DNA from: Elusimicrobiota bacterium
GTDB taxonomy: Bacteria > Elusimicrobiota > Elusimicrobia > UBA1565
Assembly (NCBI GenBank): GCA_003450735.1
Contig: DMEZ01000055.1
Coordinates: 31,027 to 90,811 of the forward strand
Reading direction: 5' to 3'
DNA length: 59,785 bases
The translations under genes and the position numbers were made by a program. The stretch's first letter is position 1. Each line of letters opens with the position of its first letter. The notes beneath the pieces were generated by a model. The model was not told the DNA's origin, made no database searches, and was given only the letters and a program-made list of their open reading frames with translations. This document shows positions 6,778 through 14,661 of the stretch, piece after piece.

Positions 6778-7782
6778 CTACAAGTCGCCGGCCCTCGGCA
6801 CAGCGGGAACCTTGGCTTCCAAATCGCCCTTATCCTTGCCCCGCCAGGCCTGCCAGCGCTTCGCGGCGCCGTCGAAGAGTCCCTTCGCGAGCTTGGCCGT
6901 ACTGTCGATCTTGGCCGAGACCGCGGCCTTGACCTGGGAAGCGGTCTCGCTGACCTTCGCGATCACGGGCGCCGCGCGCTCCTGCACCTCGGCCTTGACC
7001 TTCGAGGCCACCTCCGTGACCTTCGCGCCCGCGGAAGCCGCGGCTTCCTTGGCCTTCTCGTAGGTCCGCGCGACCCCCTGCTTGGCGCTCGCGTAGAGCG
7101 TCTCGGCCTTCTTCGAGAGGGCGACGACCGGCTCGACCACCTTCTCCTGCACTTTCGCGACCACGGGAGCGGCAACCTCCTTCGCCTTCTCAAAGACCTC
7201 CGCCGCCCCCTGCTTGGCACCCGCGTAGAACGTCCCGGCCTTGGCCACGGTCTTCTCCGCGAAGGCTTTGACCGGCTCGACGATCTTGTCCTCGACGACC
7301 TCCTTCGTCCGCGTCACGAGCTTCGCCGCGGTCTCCAGGGCCGCGCGCTTGCGGACTAGCAGGGACTCCATGACGCCGGCCTTCGGGGCCTTCGGCGCGG
7401 CCGGCGCCCGGGCGGGATCATCGAGCTTGATCGGCTCCGAGGCGAGGGCCGTCAGGCTCGCCTCGGCCCGGGCTTTGTCCCCGCTCGAGGCCGCCGGGAC
7501 CGGGACCGCCGCCTCGTCCGTTCCGGTCAGCTTGGCGAGTGAGCCTGCGGCCGGCGAGGAGCCGTCGAAGAGCTTGCCGGAGTCCTGCTTGGCCTTCTCG
7601 TCCGCGACGGCAGGCTTGGAGGGGAGGAGGGACTTCGCGGCTCCCGGGGCGGGCGCGGCGACGGGGGCGGGCTTGGAGGCTTGAGCGGCGCCTTTCTTCC
7701 CGAGTTCCGCTTTTTCTTCCGGCTTGCACGCTCCGAGCAGGACGATCGCGGCGAGGATGAGCGTCGGGCGGGAGAGTTTCAT
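6778..7782 (-). CDS. Ala/Lys-rich helical repeat lipoprotein
   Basis: A 334-residue protein with a lipoprotein signal (ILAAIVLLGAC, so the lipidated Cys is residue 19) and a GGAGGT ribosome site. A Pro/Ala linker to about residue 120 leads to long amphipathic helices rich in Ala, Lys and Val. Two related units (YAGAKQGAAEVFEKAKEVAA and YASAKQGVARTYEKAKEAAA) lie about 50 residues apart, with weaker copies on either side. This composition resembles apolipoprotein- or LEA-like helices that wrap lipid or protect membranes. No enzymatic domain is visible. A structural role at the outer membrane is inference. Confidence 0.75.
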   Translation of the reverse strand: MKLSRPTLILAAIVLLGACKPEEKAELGKKGAAQASKPAPVAAPAPGAAKSLLPSKPAVADEKAKQDSGKLFDGSSPAAGSLAKLTGTDEAAVPVPAASSGDKARAEASLTALASEPIKLDDPARAPAAPKAPKAGVMESLLVRKRAALETAAKLVTRTKEVVEDKIVEPVKAFAEKTVAKAGTFYAGAKQGAAEVFEKAKEVAAPVVAKVQEKVVEPVVALSKKAETLYASAKQGVARTYEKAKEAAASAGAKVTEVASKVKAEVQERAAPVIAKVSETASQVKAAVSAKIDSTAKLAKGLFDGAAKRWQAWRGKDKGDLEAKVPAVPRAGDL

Positions 7783-7846
7783 AGAGCACCTCCACCCTGA
7801 GTGTGGCCCCGTTCGGCCCGAAGCTCTAGGGCCGACGAGGCCGGCC

Positions 7847-7866
7847 GGGCCTGGGTCCCAGGGCCC
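7847..7866. terminator. GC-rich hairpin after the RlmN-like gene
   Basis: GGGCCTGGG faces CCCAGGGCCC across a single T, seven bases past the stop of the minus-strand gene at 7873. There is no clear U-run, so termination efficiency is uncertain. Confidence 0.35.
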
Positions 7867-7872
7867 AGATTG

Positions 7873-8820
7873 TCATCCGAACTGCGCTTCCCCGCGGAGG
7901 GTCTCCTCCGCCAGCTGGCCGCAGCTCGCCTTGCCCTCGATCTCCTGCGGCCACGACGCGTTGAGGATGACCTGGAACCCCAGACGCTTGAGCTCGGCCT
8001 CGTAGCCCGCGATGCGCGGCGGCGGCTCGTACCAGACCGTGGTCAGCTTATTCCTATCGGCCCGACGGGTCGGGTTGACCGGGGTGATCTTGACCAGGAA
8101 GGCCTCGGGGGAGAACAAGCGGCCCACCTCGGCCGGGTCGAAGGGGATCTCGGAGGCCAACGCGAAGTTCAAGGTGACCCTCCGGTCGCCCGGGCGCACC
8201 CAGCTTTGCCCGAACTCCGAGATCTCGGAGAAGCCCCACTTCTTGATGGGGATGAGCGCGTCGCGAGCCTCTTTATCCGTAGAGAGGAGGGAGAACTGGA
8301 GCTGGAAGCGGCCGCCCTTGAAATGCTCGTCCTTGAGCTTCTTGAGCTCCGAGAAGAACGAGCTCGAGACCGCGCAGGCCGGCGCCACGGTGGAGATGCT
8401 CGGCACGAAGGTCGTGAAGCGCGCGTCCGCGGCCAGCCGGCGCATCGCCTCGAGCACGGCCGGGTTCAGGCTCGGCTCGCCCATGCGGGCGAAGTGCACC
8501 TTGAACATCCGGGCACTCTGCGGCGGGGTCTCGGGATTCAAGCTCACCGCCGCCTCGATCTGGGCCAGGATCGTGTCCGCGTCGAGGTTGCCGTGGTAGC
8601 CGAAGTTGCCCGCGTCGCAGATGCGGCAGGAGCAGGCGCAGCCGTACTGCGTCGAAGCCATCACCACCCATTTCTCCGTCCGGGGGCGGCCGAGGTCCAC
8701 CGCGTCGACGAACTCGAAGCGGCGCACGGGGTCGCCCGGCGGACGGGCCAGGAACACCGTCCCGACCTCCGGGATGCGTCTGCTCGTCAGGATCTCTAGC
8801 TTCTCAGAACCCGTTCGCAT
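7873..8820 (-). CDS. RlmN/Cfr-like radical SAM protein lacking one catalytic Cys
   Basis: A 315-residue protein. STQYGCACSCRIC carries the CxxxCxxC cluster near residue 60. ARMGEPSLNPAVLEAM matches the GEP motif, VPSISTVAPA the (S/T)ISTVG strand, LLSTDKEARDALIPI the SLHA...R..LMPI strand, and ASCGQL near residue 300 the methyl-carrying Cys of RlmN. RlmN and Cfr methylate C2 or C8 of A2503 in 23S rRNA. In RlmN a second Cys seven residues before the cluster (C118 in E. coli) is needed to release product; here that position is Met. The N-terminal domain is also short. It may therefore be a diverged paralogue with another substrate. It overlaps the preceding flavoprotein gene by 25 bases. Confidence 0.7.
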   Translation of the reverse strand: MRTGSEKLEILTSRRIPEVGTVFLARPPGDPVRRFEFVDAVDLGRPRTEKWVVMASTQYGCACSCRICDAGNFGYHGNLDADTILAQIEAAVSLNPETPPQSARMFKVHFARMGEPSLNPAVLEAMRRLAADARFTTFVPSISTVAPACAVSSSFFSELKKLKDEHFKGGRFQLQFSLLSTDKEARDALIPIKKWGFSEISEFGQSWVRPGDRRVTLNFALASEIPFDPAEVGRLFSPEAFLVKITPVNPTRRADRNKLTTVWYEPPPRIAGYEAELKRLGFQVILNASWPQEIEGKASCGQLAEETLRGEAQFG

Positions 8821-9614
8821 TCCATGGCCCTCGCCATGCCGTCGGCGGCCGCGATGACGGCCTGCCTGAAATTCCCCTCTCTCGCGTCGCCCGCGATGAA
8901 GACGCGGCCCTTCAGCCGGCCGCAGAGCTTGGGCAGGCGCGGCGCCTTTCCGACCAGCACGAAGAGGGCGTCCAGCTTCACCCGGCCCTTCTGGAGCTCC
9001 ACCCCCTCGAGCCGCCTCCTGCCCAGAAGCTTCCTGATCTCGGCGTTCGGCCGGAACTCGATGTTCCTGGCGGAAGCGATGCCCCCCCTGAGCGGCGAGA
9101 TCCCCTTGAGCGTCTTTCTCCGGCAGAAAAGATACACCTTCCGCGCGTGCCGCGCGAGCCACAGCGCCTGGTAGGCGGCCGCCTCCCCCCCGCCGACCAC
9201 GCCGACAATCTTGCCGCGCAAGCGCCCGGGCCGCTCGAACTCCGCGTGGCGCAGACCCGGCAGGCTTGGAAGCCCCAGGCCCTTGAACTCGGCGCCGCAG
9301 GCGAGGACGGCCGTTCGGCAGCGCAGCGTCCTGCCCCCCAGGTCGAGGGACAGTCCTGGGCGGAGGGCGCGCACCTTTCCCTTGATGAACCGGAGCCCCC
9401 AACGCCGCGCCTGTTGAAGGAAGCGCGCCATGAGGGCCTTGCCGGTGACGCCGGCCGGGAAGCCCGGGTAGTTGCGCAGCAGCGGCAGGCGCCCCGCCTG
9501 TCCGCCCAGCCGGCCCTTCTCGACGAGCACGGTCTTGAAGCCCGCGCGGGCGAGGTAGAAGCCCGCCGTGAGCCCGGCCGGGCCGCCGCCGACCACCGCC
9601 GCGTCCCAGCGCAT
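8796..9614 (-). CDS. thioredoxin-reductase-like flavoprotein without CxxC
   Basis: A 272-residue protein with an FAD-binding start (AAVVGGGPAGLTAGFYLARAG), an NAD(P)-binding loop (VGVVGGGEAAAYQALWLA) and the late GDAREGNFRQAVIAAADG motif typical of TrxB-like proteins. The redox-active CxxC that TrxB carries in the NADPH domain is absent, so it is not a thioredoxin reductase. Close relatives transfer electrons to partner proteins such as ferredoxins. The ATG overlaps the stop of the radical SAM gene before it (TGATG) and its end overlaps the RlmN-like gene. An electron-delivery role for those two radical enzymes is plausible. Confidence 0.7.
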   Translation of the reverse strand: MRWDAAVVGGGPAGLTAGFYLARAGFKTVLVEKGRLGGQAGRLPLLRNYPGFPAGVTGKALMARFLQQARRWGLRFIKGKVRALRPGLSLDLGGRTLRCRTAVLACGAEFKGLGLPSLPGLRHAEFERPGRLRGKIVGVVGGGEAAAYQALWLARHARKVYLFCRRKTLKGISPLRGGIASARNIEFRPNAEIRKLLGRRRLEGVELQKGRVKLDALFVLVGKAPRLPKLCGRLKGRVFIAGDAREGNFRQAVIAAADGMARAMECERVLRS

Positions 9615-10549
9615 CAGGCCTTGAGCCTCCGGCGCCGGGCGAGCCCGCGCTGGGCGATGGCGTCCTGGGTGAGGCAGGAGCAGTAGTAGGCCGAGAGGCG
9701 CTTCGTGCGCTCGAGGCAGAAAAGCAGGAGCTCGAGCACCGCCTCCTCCGCGCCTTCGACCGGGCGCCAGAGCAGGTGTTCCGGCTGGGAGCCCGCCGCC
9801 TTGTGGCCGCGCGCGCGCACCCCGGGCTCATTGTCCCGGCAGGAGAAGAGCTCGTGCAGGATGAGGAAGGGCGCGCCGATGCGGTCGAGGTCGAGGGCCA
9901 TCCCCTTCAGGTCGTCTAAAGCCTCCGGGAAGACGGGCACCTCGACCGTGGTCTCCTCGAACACCTGCAATGCCCGCTTGACCGGCCGCAGGTCGAAGCC
10001 CCCGGCGGCCAGGTTGAGGCGCACCGAGTCCAGTCCCGCCTCCTTGAGCCGGCGCAAAAGCTCGACGGTGGCCTTGTCGCCGTTCGTGTAGAGGTCGATG
10101 CGCAGGCGCCGGGGGAGCTTGCGCAGGGCCCGAAGGATCCCCAGCACGCGCTCGGGCTTGAGCAGGGGCTCGCCTCCGCTGATGCCCACGCTCGAGAGCT
10201 GGAAGCGCTCGACGACCTCGGCGGCGGCCTCCGGGGTCTTCACCGGGAAGCCGTGGACCACCATTTCGTCCTTGCGCGGATGCTCGTTGAAGCAGAAGAA
10301 GCACTCGCGGGTGCACAGCCCCGTCGCGTAAAGGTTCGTGCCCTTTCCCTGCAGGCAGCCGCGGCAGCCCGGCGGCAGGCGGCGGATGAAGAGCGTCCGG
10401 GTCTTGAATGAGCCTTTGACGCCGGCGGCCTTCAGGCACTCCAGGAGCTCCAGGACTAACGGCGAAGGAGCGGCGGCCTTCTCCGGCGCGGGGTGCTGGC
10501 CCGCCGCCTTGCGTGCGTACCAGGAGAGGTCGTCCTTCTTCCTCAGCAC
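9614..10549 (-). CDS. COG2108-like radical SAM protein
   Basis: A 311-residue protein. GCRGCLQGKGTNLYATGLC leads into CTRECFFCFNEH, giving a CxxC upstream of the CxxxCxxC SAM cluster; this arrangement is that of COG2108, a group related to pyruvate formate-lyase activating enzymes. SSVGISGGEPLLKPERVL is the GGEP SAM-binding strand. Cysteines near the C-terminus (YYCSCL) could bind a second cluster. The function of COG2108 is not established to my knowledge. It is the first of three genes after the molybdopterin set, overlapping the next. No MoaA is present in this set, but MoaA has a different C-terminal cluster and a GG terminus, so identity with MoaA is not supported. Confidence 0.7.
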   Translation of the reverse strand: MLRKKDDLSWYARKAAGQHPAPEKAAAPSPLVLELLECLKAAGVKGSFKTRTLFIRRLPPGCRGCLQGKGTNLYATGLCTRECFFCFNEHPRKDEMVVHGFPVKTPEAAAEVVERFQLSSVGISGGEPLLKPERVLGILRALRKLPRRLRIDLYTNGDKATVELLRRLKEAGLDSVRLNLAAGGFDLRPVKRALQVFEETTVEVPVFPEALDDLKGMALDLDRIGAPFLILHELFSCRDNEPGVRARGHKAAGSQPEHLLWRPVEGAEEAVLELLLFCLERTKRLSAYYCSCLTQDAIAQRGLARRRRLKA

Positions 10550-10579
10550 CCTCTCCCCCGGCCCGGGCCCATGCGCTTC

Positions 10580-11068
10580 TCAGTGCCCCCCGCCGCGCAG
10601 CATCTTCACGGCGTGCGGGAGCACCTCGGCGACCGCTTCCAGGGACTCGCGGGCGCCGCGGGGGCTGCCCGGGAGGTTCACGACGAGGGTGCGCCTCAGG
10701 GAGCCGCACACTCCGCGGGAGAGCGCGGCGAAGGGGGTCTTGCGCAGGCCGCGCGCGCGCATGAGCTCGGAGAGGCCGGGGGCGGCCTTGTCGACGACGG
10801 CGAGGGTGGCCTCCGGGGTCACGTCGCGGGGGCCGAGCCCCGTGCCGCCGGTGGTGAGCACGAGGTCGAGCCCCGCGCTCGGCGCGCACCAGCGGCGCAG
10901 GAGGGCGGCGATCTTCCGGCGGTCGTCGGGCACGACCGCGGACACGACGGCGGCCCAGCCCAGGCGCTGGATCAGCCGCCCCAGGGCCGGCCCGCTCTCG
11001 TCTTCGCGCTCCCCGCGGGCGGAGCGGTCGCTGACGGTCAGCACGCCGACGCGGAGCGCCTCCTTCAC
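10580..11068 (-). CDS. mog: molybdopterin adenylyltransferase family (MoaB/Mog)
   Basis: A 162-residue protein with VGVLTVSDRSARGEREDESG at the start, VLTTGGTGLGPRDVTPEA and VVNLPGSPRGARESLEAV, the three motifs of the MoaB/MogA fold. The enzyme adenylates molybdopterin so that molybdate can be inserted. The start overlaps the stop of moaE (ATGA). MoaB and MogA cannot be separated confidently by eye; mog is given as the functional label. Confidence 0.85.
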   Translation of the reverse strand: MKEALRVGVLTVSDRSARGEREDESGPALGRLIQRLGWAAVVSAVVPDDRRKIAALLRRWCAPSAGLDLVLTTGGTGLGPRDVTPEATLAVVDKAAPGLSELMRARGLRKTPFAALSRGVCGSLRRTLVVNLPGSPRGARESLEAVAEVLPHAVKMLRGGGH

Positions 11069-11463
11069 GGAGCCTTCTCCTCGGCCGGGATGAAGGCCGT
11101 CTTCCAGATGGGCACGTTCTCCTTGAGGTGCTCCACCACCGCGCGGCAGGCGGCGAAGGCCTCCTCCCGGTGCGCGGCGGCGGCGGCGACGACGATGCTG
11201 GCCTCGCCCACCGGCACCGCTCCCAGGCGATGGAACACCGCGAGGTGCGCCCCGTGCTTTTCCTCCGCGGCCATCGCCCCCTTGGCCAGCTCCGTGAGGG
11301 CCATCTGGTCGTAGGCCTCATAGTTGATGGCGGACACCTTCCTGCCTTCCTCGGTCTCGCGCACGGTGCCCACGAAGAGGACCGCGGCGCCGAAGCCGGG
11401 AGCCTTGACGGACTCGAAGGCCTGGTCGAAGCTCAGCTTGTCTCGGGTGATGCGGGTCTCCAT
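11065..11463 (-). CDS. moaE: molybdopterin synthase large subunit MoaE
   Basis: A 132-residue protein. GAAVLFVGTVRETEEGRKV, INYEAYDQMA, VFHRLGAVPVGEASIVVAAA and HREEAFAACRAVVEHLKENV with PIWKTAF are the standard MoaE blocks, including the Lys that binds the precursor and the late KT(E/A) site. With thiocarboxylated MoaD it adds the two sulfurs to cyclic pyranopterin phosphate. The METRITRD start lies 2 bases after the moaD stop. The longer upstream frame would run through moaD and is rejected. Confidence 0.9.
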   Translation of the reverse strand: METRITRDKLSFDQAFESVKAPGFGAAVLFVGTVRETEEGRKVSAINYEAYDQMALTELAKGAMAAEEKHGAHLAVFHRLGAVPVGEASIVVAAAAAHREEAFAACRAVVEHLKENVPIWKTAFIPAEEKAP

Positions 11464-11465
11464 GG

Positions 11466-11699
11466 CTACCCTCCGCTGACCGGCGGCAGCACGGCCAGCA
11501 CGTCGCCGTCCTTGAGCGGTTCCGTCCCTTCCGAGAAGCGCTGGTTGAGGGCGAGCCTCGTGCCTGGGAGATCGAGCCCGCTCAGCTCGGGCGTCTTCCA
11601 CGCGTCCCGAGCCAGCGCCCCTTCGGGCAGGCTGAGGCTCAGGCGGCTCTTCCCGGCCAGGTCGCGGGCCGAGGCGAAGAGCAGGACTTCGATGGTCAC
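11466..11699 (-). CDS. moaD: molybdopterin synthase sulfur carrier MoaD
   Basis: A 77-residue ubiquitin-fold protein starting at a GTG that overlaps the moaC stop by four bases (GTGA). It begins MTIEVLLFASARDLAGKS and ends LKDGDVLAVLPPVSGG; the terminal Gly-Gly is the site of adenylation and thiocarboxylation. The small size and the position between moaC and moaE confirm the call. The activating enzyme MoeB is not in the window. Confidence 0.9.
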   Translation of the reverse strand: MTIEVLLFASARDLAGKSRLSLSLPEGALARDAWKTPELSGLDLPGTRLALNQRFSEGTEPLKDGDVLAVLPPVSGG

Positions 11700-12151
11700 T
11701 TCTTCCTCCGGTAATGCCCCGAGCGTCCGCCCTTCTTCTCCGCGAGGAAGACGGGGCCGATGACCATGGCCGGGTCGACGCCCTTGGCCATGTCGTAGAC
11801 CGTCAGGCAGGCGGCGCAGACGGCGGTGAGCGCCTCCATCTCGGCTCCGGTCCGCGCCTGGCAGCGCACCCGGGCTTCGACCTTCACTCCGCGGGGGGCC
11901 TTCTCGAGGCGCACCTCGACGGCGTCGAGCGGGAGCGGGTGGCAGAGCGGGATGAGGTCGCTGGTCTTCTTGGCCGCGAGCACGCCGGCCACGCGGGCCG
12001 CGGCCAGGGCGTCGCCTTTGGGCAGGCGGCCGGCGAAGAGCGCCGCGCGGGCCTTGCCGGACATGCTCACCGAGCCGCGGGCGATGGCCGTGCGCAGGGT
12101 GATGGGCTTGGCGCCCACGTCGATCATCCGGAGGCCGTGACCTTTCCCCAT
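11696..12151 (-). CDS. moaC: cyclic pyranopterin monophosphate synthase MoaC
   Basis: A 151-residue protein. LIPLCHPLPLDAVEV, TGAEMEALTAV and YDMAKGVDPAMVI are the conserved MoaC motifs around the active-site His, Glu and Lys residues. It converts the product of MoaA to cyclic pyranopterin phosphate. The ATG at 12151 gives MGKGHGLRMIDVG; the ATG eight codons later is an alternative. It opens a minus-strand run continuing through moaD, moaE and mog. No moaA, moeA or moeB is seen, so the pathway must be completed elsewhere. Confidence 0.9.
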   Translation of the reverse strand: MGKGHGLRMIDVGAKPITLRTAIARGSVSMSGKARAALFAGRLPKGDALAAARVAGVLAAKKTSDLIPLCHPLPLDAVEVRLEKAPRGVKVEARVRCQARTGAEMEALTAVCAACLTVYDMAKGVDPAMVIGPVFLAEKKGGRSGHYRRKK

Positions 12152-12196
12152 TGGGATAAGATTCTATCAAATGCCCGATTTGGTATCCTCGTCGAG
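12152..12196. promoter_or_regulatory. divergent promoter region between moaC and the M23 peptidase
   Basis: Only 45 bases separate the two divergent starts. On the plus strand TGGTATCCT (-10 TATCCT) is 7 bases before the ATG at 12197. On the minus strand TAGAAT lies 9 bases before the moaC ATG. Both transcripts would have almost no leader, so there is no room for a molybdenum-cofactor riboswitch. Confidence 0.45.
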
Positions 12197-13036
12197 ATGG
12201 CGACCCTCCTGGGACTGCTCCTGCTCCTGCCCCTCCCCGCCGCCGCCTTCGAAGCGAGGCTCTCGACGACGGCGGTGCCGGCGGGAGGCGTGTTGGCCGT
12301 GAGCGTGCAGGGGGCGGGCGCAGACGAGGCCTCCTGCCAGGCGCCCCCGGGCGCCTGTCCGCTCTACCCGGCGGGGCCGGGCCGCCGACGGGGGCTCATC
12401 GCGGTCCCCGCCGAGACCCCTCCGGGGCTCTATGCGGTCGAGCTCTCCCGACCGCGCCGGCTGCGCGGGGATGAGCGCCGCAGCCTCCCGTATTCGGTTT
12501 TGCCCTCCTCCTTCACGCATCAGGACCTGACCCTGAGCGCGGAGAAGGCCGCCCTCGCCCGAAGCGCGGGAGCGGAGGCCGCGACCGCGCGACTGGAAGA
12601 GCTGCTCGCGCTCGAGTCGCCCGAGCGGCTCTACGAGGGCATCTTCCAGCTGCCGGTCGAAGGAGGGCGGCTGACCTCCCAGTACGGACACCCGCGCACG
12701 GTCAACCGGAGCCAGCCCTGGCCGCGGCACAAGGGGGTGGACCTCGCCGCCCGCGAGGGGACGCCCGTGCTCGCCCCGAACCACGCCCTGGTGGCGCTCG
12801 CGACGAGCACCCCGGTGCAGGGGGGCGTCGTGGTCCTCGATCACGGGCAAGGCGTCCTGAGCGCGCTTTTGCACCTCAAGACCCTCGACGTACGGGTCGG
12901 ACGCGTCGTGCAGCGCGGAACCCGGGTGGGCACGGTGGGAACGACGGGCTTCTCGACCGGACCGCACCTGCACTGGGAGCTGCGCGTACACGGCGCGGCG
13001 GTGGACCCGCTGCCGTGGCTGACGAGCGGCTACTAA
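12197..13036 (+). CDS. exported M23-family peptidase
   Basis: A 279-residue protein with a signal peptide (LLGLLLLLPLPAAAFEA), an immunoglobulin-like region, and a C-terminal LytM/M23 domain. The zinc ligands are seen as PRHKGVDLAA near residue 177 and HLHWEL near residue 257, with GVVVLDHGQG and LLHLKTL between them. Such enzymes cut peptide cross-bridges in peptidoglycan, or when degenerate control amidases. All metal-binding residues appear intact, so an active endopeptidase is likely. The region before the domain carries a cleaved-type helix (AALARSAGAEAATARLEELL). Confidence 0.85.
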   Translation: MATLLGLLLLLPLPAAAFEARLSTTAVPAGGVLAVSVQGAGADEASCQAPPGACPLYPAGPGRRRGLIAVPAETPPGLYAVELSRPRRLRGDERRSLPYSVLPSSFTHQDLTLSAEKAALARSAGAEAATARLEELLALESPERLYEGIFQLPVEGGRLTSQYGHPRTVNRSQPWPRHKGVDLAAREGTPVLAPNHALVALATSTPVQGGVVVLDHGQGVLSALLHLKTLDVRVGRVVQRGTRVGTVGTTGFSTGPHLHWELRVHGAAVDPLPWLTSGY

Positions 13037-13159
13037 GGGGAAGCTAGTAGGGCCGCGCGGAACAGCATCCGGGAATCTTTCGAAGAAGCGTGTATCGGTA
13101 AGCCGGGGTCAGACTTTCTTGCGCCGATATCACCGAAAAATTATAAAATCAGCCTGATG
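13037..13159. other. intergenic region with tRNA promoter
   Basis: The segment carries the block GCCGGGGTCAGACTTTCTTG and inverted TATCGG/CCGATA words, followed by an AT-rich TATAAAAT at about 13142-13149 that should be the -10 of the tRNA gene. No gene is seen. Confidence 0.4.
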
Positions 13160-13233
13160 GGTGCGGTACCCAAGCGGTTTAAGGGGCGAGTCTGCAAAAC
13201 TCGTATGCAGGGGTTCGAATCCCCTCCGCACCT
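13160..13233 (+). tRNA. tRNA-Cys (GCA)
   Basis: A full cloverleaf: acceptor GGTGCGG pairs with CCGCACC, anticodon stem CGAGT/ACTCG carries loop CTGCAAA (anticodon GCA), and the T arm AGGGG TTCGAAT CCCCT is perfect. The discriminator is U, the identity base for tRNA-Cys. CCA is not encoded. Confidence 0.95.
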
Positions 13234-13263
13234 CCCGATTTCGCCATCGCCCGCGTTCTAACC

Positions 13264-13291
13264 GCAGCCGCCTTCCATACCCGGCGGCTGC
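13264..13291. terminator. GC-rich hairpin between tRNA-Cys and guaB3
   Basis: GCAGCCGCC and GGCGGCTGC are perfect complements around a 10-base loop. No U-run follows, so it may be a weak terminator. The remaining leader to 13497 is AT-rich from 13390 and ends with a GGAGG ribosome site; it probably contains the promoter of the nucleotide operon. Confidence 0.35.
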
Positions 13292-13497
13292 CGTCCTTCC
13301 TTAAGAACCTCCGCTCCCGGCCTCCAGCGATGAACGCCCGCCCGGCGGATCGAGCGCATTATCCGCGCTCCTTGCGGCCTTCGTCTTAAAATTGTTATCA
13401 TTTTTCTCGACGGAAGAGCCGGGTAAATACGCAAGCCGGATAAGCGTTTTTTGACAATGCCGAGAACCCTATCCCTGATCCCTTCCCCGGAGGCTCC

Positions 13498-14661
13498 ATG
13501 CCCGTCTTCATCGGACGTGACCGCGAAGTCCGCCGCTGCTACGGATTCGACGAGATAGCCCTGGTCCCGGGCACCCTCACCATCAACCCCGAGGAAGTCG
13601 ACACCTCCCTGGCCATCGGGAAGGTCAAGCTCAGCATCCCCTTCATCGCCTCGGCCATGGACGGGGTCGTGGACGCCAAGTTCGCAGTCGCCATGGGCAA
13701 GCTGGGCGGCCTCGCCGTGCTCAACCTCGACGGCATCAACTCCCGCTACGAGAAGCCCCGGGACGTGCTGGCCAAGATCGCGGCCGCTCCGCCCTCCGAG
13801 GCCACCCGCCTCGTCCAGGAGCTCTACCGTGAGCCCTTCAAGGAAGCCCTCATCGCCAAGCGCGTCAAGGAGATCAAGGCCGGCGGCGTGAAGTGCGCGG
13901 TGAGCTGCATCCCGCAGAACGCCGACCGGTTCGGCCCCATCGCCGAAAAGGCCGGCTGCGACGTGTTCTTCGTGCAGTCCACCGTCGCCACCGTGCGCCA
14001 CAAGGCGACCCGGTACAAGCCCTTCGACATCGCCAAGTTCTGCAGGAAGCTCAGGATCCCCGTCGTGGTCGGCAACGTGGTCACCTACGACGTGACCCTC
14101 GAGCTCATGGAAGCCGGCGTGAGCGGCGTGCTCGTCGGCGTAGGCCCCGGCGCGGCCTGCACCACCCGCGGCGTGCTCGGCCTGGGCGTCCCGCAGGTCA
14201 CCGCCACGGTGGACTGCGCGGCCGCCCGCGACACCTTCTACAAGAGGACGGGGCGCTACGTGCCCATCATGACGGATGGCGGCATGTCCACCGGCGGCGA
14301 CATCTGCAAGGCCATCGCCTGCGGCTCCGACGGCGTCATGGTCGGCTCGGCCTTCGCCCGGGCCAAGGAAGCCCCGGGCCTCGGCTTCCACTGGGGCATG
14401 GCCACCCCCCACTCGAACCTGCCCCGCGGCACCCGCATCCACGTCGGGATCACCGGCACGCTCGAGGAGATCCTCTACGGGCCCTCCCGGACCGACGACG
14501 GCTCGCACAATCTGGTCACCGCCCTCAAGACCTGCATGGGCTCCGTCGGGGCGTCCACCATCCGCGAGATGCAGATGACCGAGATCATCATCGCGCCGTC
14601 CATCCGCACCGAAGGCAAGATCTTCCAGAAAGCCCAGAACATCGGCATGGCCAAGTCCTGA
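13498..14661 (+). CDS. guaB3: GuaB3-family IMP dehydrogenase
   Basis: A 387-residue TIM-barrel protein lacking the CBS pair of ordinary GuaB. LVPGTLTINPEEVD, IPFIASAMDGVVD, GVGPGAACTTRGVLGLGVPQ (with the catalytic Cys), PIMTDGGMSTGGDICKAIACG and VMVGSAFARA identify the GuaB3 group. It oxidises IMP to XMP, using NAD, at the branch to GMP. GuaB3 from cyanobacteria has been shown to be an IMP dehydrogenase, while other members were long called IMPDH-related. The overlap with guaA (TGATG) strongly supports the role here. A GGAGG ribosome site precedes the ATG. Confidence 0.85.
   Translation: MPVFIGRDREVRRCYGFDEIALVPGTLTINPEEVDTSLAIGKVKLSIPFIASAMDGVVDAKFAVAMGKLGGLAVLNLDGINSRYEKPRDVLAKIAAAPPSEATRLVQELYREPFKEALIAKRVKEIKAGGVKCAVSCIPQNADRFGPIAEKAGCDVFFVQSTVATVRHKATRYKPFDIAKFCRKLRIPVVVGNVVTYDVTLELMEAGVSGVLVGVGPGAACTTRGVLGLGVPQVTATVDCAAARDTFYKRTGRYVPIMTDGGMSTGGDICKAIACGSDGVMVGSAFARAKEAPGLGFHWGMATPHSNLPRGTRIHVGITGTLEEILYGPSRTDDGSHNLVTALKTCMGSVGASTIREMQMTEIIIAPSIRTEGKIFQKAQNIGMAKS

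Noticed and set aside
9614..10549. Calling the radical SAM protein MoaA
   Set aside because: Position after moa genes is suggestive, but the CxxC-CxxxCxxC arrangement is COG2108-like and the MoaA C-terminal cluster and GG tail are missing.
12152..12196. Moco riboswitch upstream of moaC
   Set aside because: The gap to the divergent gene is only 45 bases, too short for the aptamer.
13096..13116. RAYT/REP-type repeat signalled by GCCGGGGTCAGAC
   Set aside because: The word resembles repeats beside transposases in some genomes, but there is one copy here, no inverted partner and no transposase.
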